NCBI GenBank assembly: GCA_902796565.1
Contig: CADBPP010000267.1
Coordinates: 1-6,377 of the forward strand
DNA length: 6,377 nucleotides
Direction: 5' to 3'
DNA from: an uncultured Eubacteriales bacterium
Lineage (GTDB): Bacteria > Bacillota > Clostridia > Eubacteriales > Anaerofustaceae
A model generated the notes under the pieces. The model was not told the DNA's origin, did not search any database, and worked only from the letters and a program-made list of their open reading frames with translations. Made by a program: the position numbers and the translations under genes. Below, one piece after another: positions 5,943 to 6,377 of the stretch (its first letter is position 1; every line of letters begins with the position of its first letter).

Positions 5943-6377
5943 CTATTTCCTGCTACCCCTTCCCAGGGCTCTGAGCAGATACAGGAAGAGATTCACGAAG
6001 TCAAGGTAGAGGGCCAGAGCGGCGATTATCGATGTTTTCTGGAGCATCACGCCGTCGCCGCTGTAATACTGGTGATACTTGCGTACCTTCTGCATGTCGT
6101 ATGCGGTATAGGCCAGGAAGATCGCCACGCCCGCGAGGCTCGCGATCTGCTCGAAGGAGCTGAAATCCAGGAACATGCTCATGATCCAGAAAACCAGCAG
6201 GCATACCAGACCGCCCAGAAGATACGGTCTTAAGGCCGTAAGGTCCGTCTGGGTCGTCTTTCCGTAAAACGCCATGAGTCCGAAGAACACCGCGGTCACC
6301 AGGAACACGTAGTAAAGCGTGGAGCTGGTGTATATCGCGAGATATATGCCGAAGGTGAAGCCGTTTAAAATGGCATA
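5943..6377 (-). CDS. BAX inhibitor-1/YccA family membrane protein (5' end outside window)
   Basis: The frame is open from the right edge to a TAG at 5943; 144 residues are present and the N-terminal part, with the start and first membrane segments, is missing. The fragment fits the BI-1/YccA/YetJ family (PF01027) of seven-helix pH-sensitive calcium-leak channels. It begins YAILNGFTFGIYLAIYTSS, then has TAVFFGLMAFYG, and ends in the family-typical ALYLDFVNLFLYLLRALG. The two acidic residues that form the pH-gated di-aspartyl latch in Bacillus YetJ appear to be Asp94 in AYDMQK and Asp126 in YLDFVNLF (fragment numbering). The basic tail GRGSRK is also usual. A GTG at 6308 lies inside the conserved region and is not the start. 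It precedes the GyrI-like gene by 19 nt in one probable operon. Confidence 0.92.
   Translation of the reverse strand, partial: YAILNGFTFGIYLAIYTSSTLYYVFLVTAVFFGLMAFYGKTTQTDLTALRPYLLGGLVCLLVFWIMSMFLDFSSFEQIASLAGVAIFLAYTAYDMQKVRKYHQYYSGDGVMLQKTSIIAALALYLDFVNLFLYLLRALGRGSRK

Overview
The window reads as chromosomal DNA of a Gram-positive anaerobe, most likely a member of the Clostridia (Bacillota). The support is strong AGGAGG-type ribosome binding sites, sigma-A-like promoters, compact U-tailed intrinsic terminators, and the protein families present: URO-D superfamily paralogues with a GPH-type transporter, a BI-1/YccA protein and a stand-alone GyrI-like domain. The genus cannot be read from the sequence. 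There is no rRNA, tRNA, CRISPR array or insertion sequence.

Layout. Positions 1-1062 (minus) encode a uroporphyrinogen-decarboxylase-superfamily protein whose C-terminus runs off the left edge. Positions 1191-2561 (minus) encode a GPH/MFS_2 cation symporter that ends in a clear terminator. Positions 2671-4038 (minus) encode a second, longer and very different URO-D-superfamily protein. The second URO-D gene and the transporter look like one operon read from a good promoter near 4126-4154. Two hairpins lie in the gap between them. The first URO-D gene lies beyond the transporter's terminator and probably has its own promoter, though read-through is possible. A 293-bp AT-rich divergent region (4039-4331) separates this block from a plus-strand aldo-keto reductase (4332-5309). 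Two facing terminators then separate the reductase from a minus-strand pair: a GyrI-like small-molecule-binding domain protein (5399-5923) and a BI-1/YccA membrane protein whose N-terminus lies beyond the right edge.

How the genes may work together. Neither URO-D-like protein has the HemE N-terminal signature, so haem synthesis is unlikely. In anaerobes such proteins are often corrinoid-linked methyltransferases. Two of them around a symporter suggest uptake and processing of a small, perhaps methylated, substrate. The divergent reductase could act on a product or be unrelated. No corrinoid protein or reductive activator is visible here, so the pathway is inference. The most interesting points are the two dissimilar URO-D paralogues around one transporter, the loss of the HxCG metal motif in one of them, and three copies of a 9-bp element placed around that operon's promoter.
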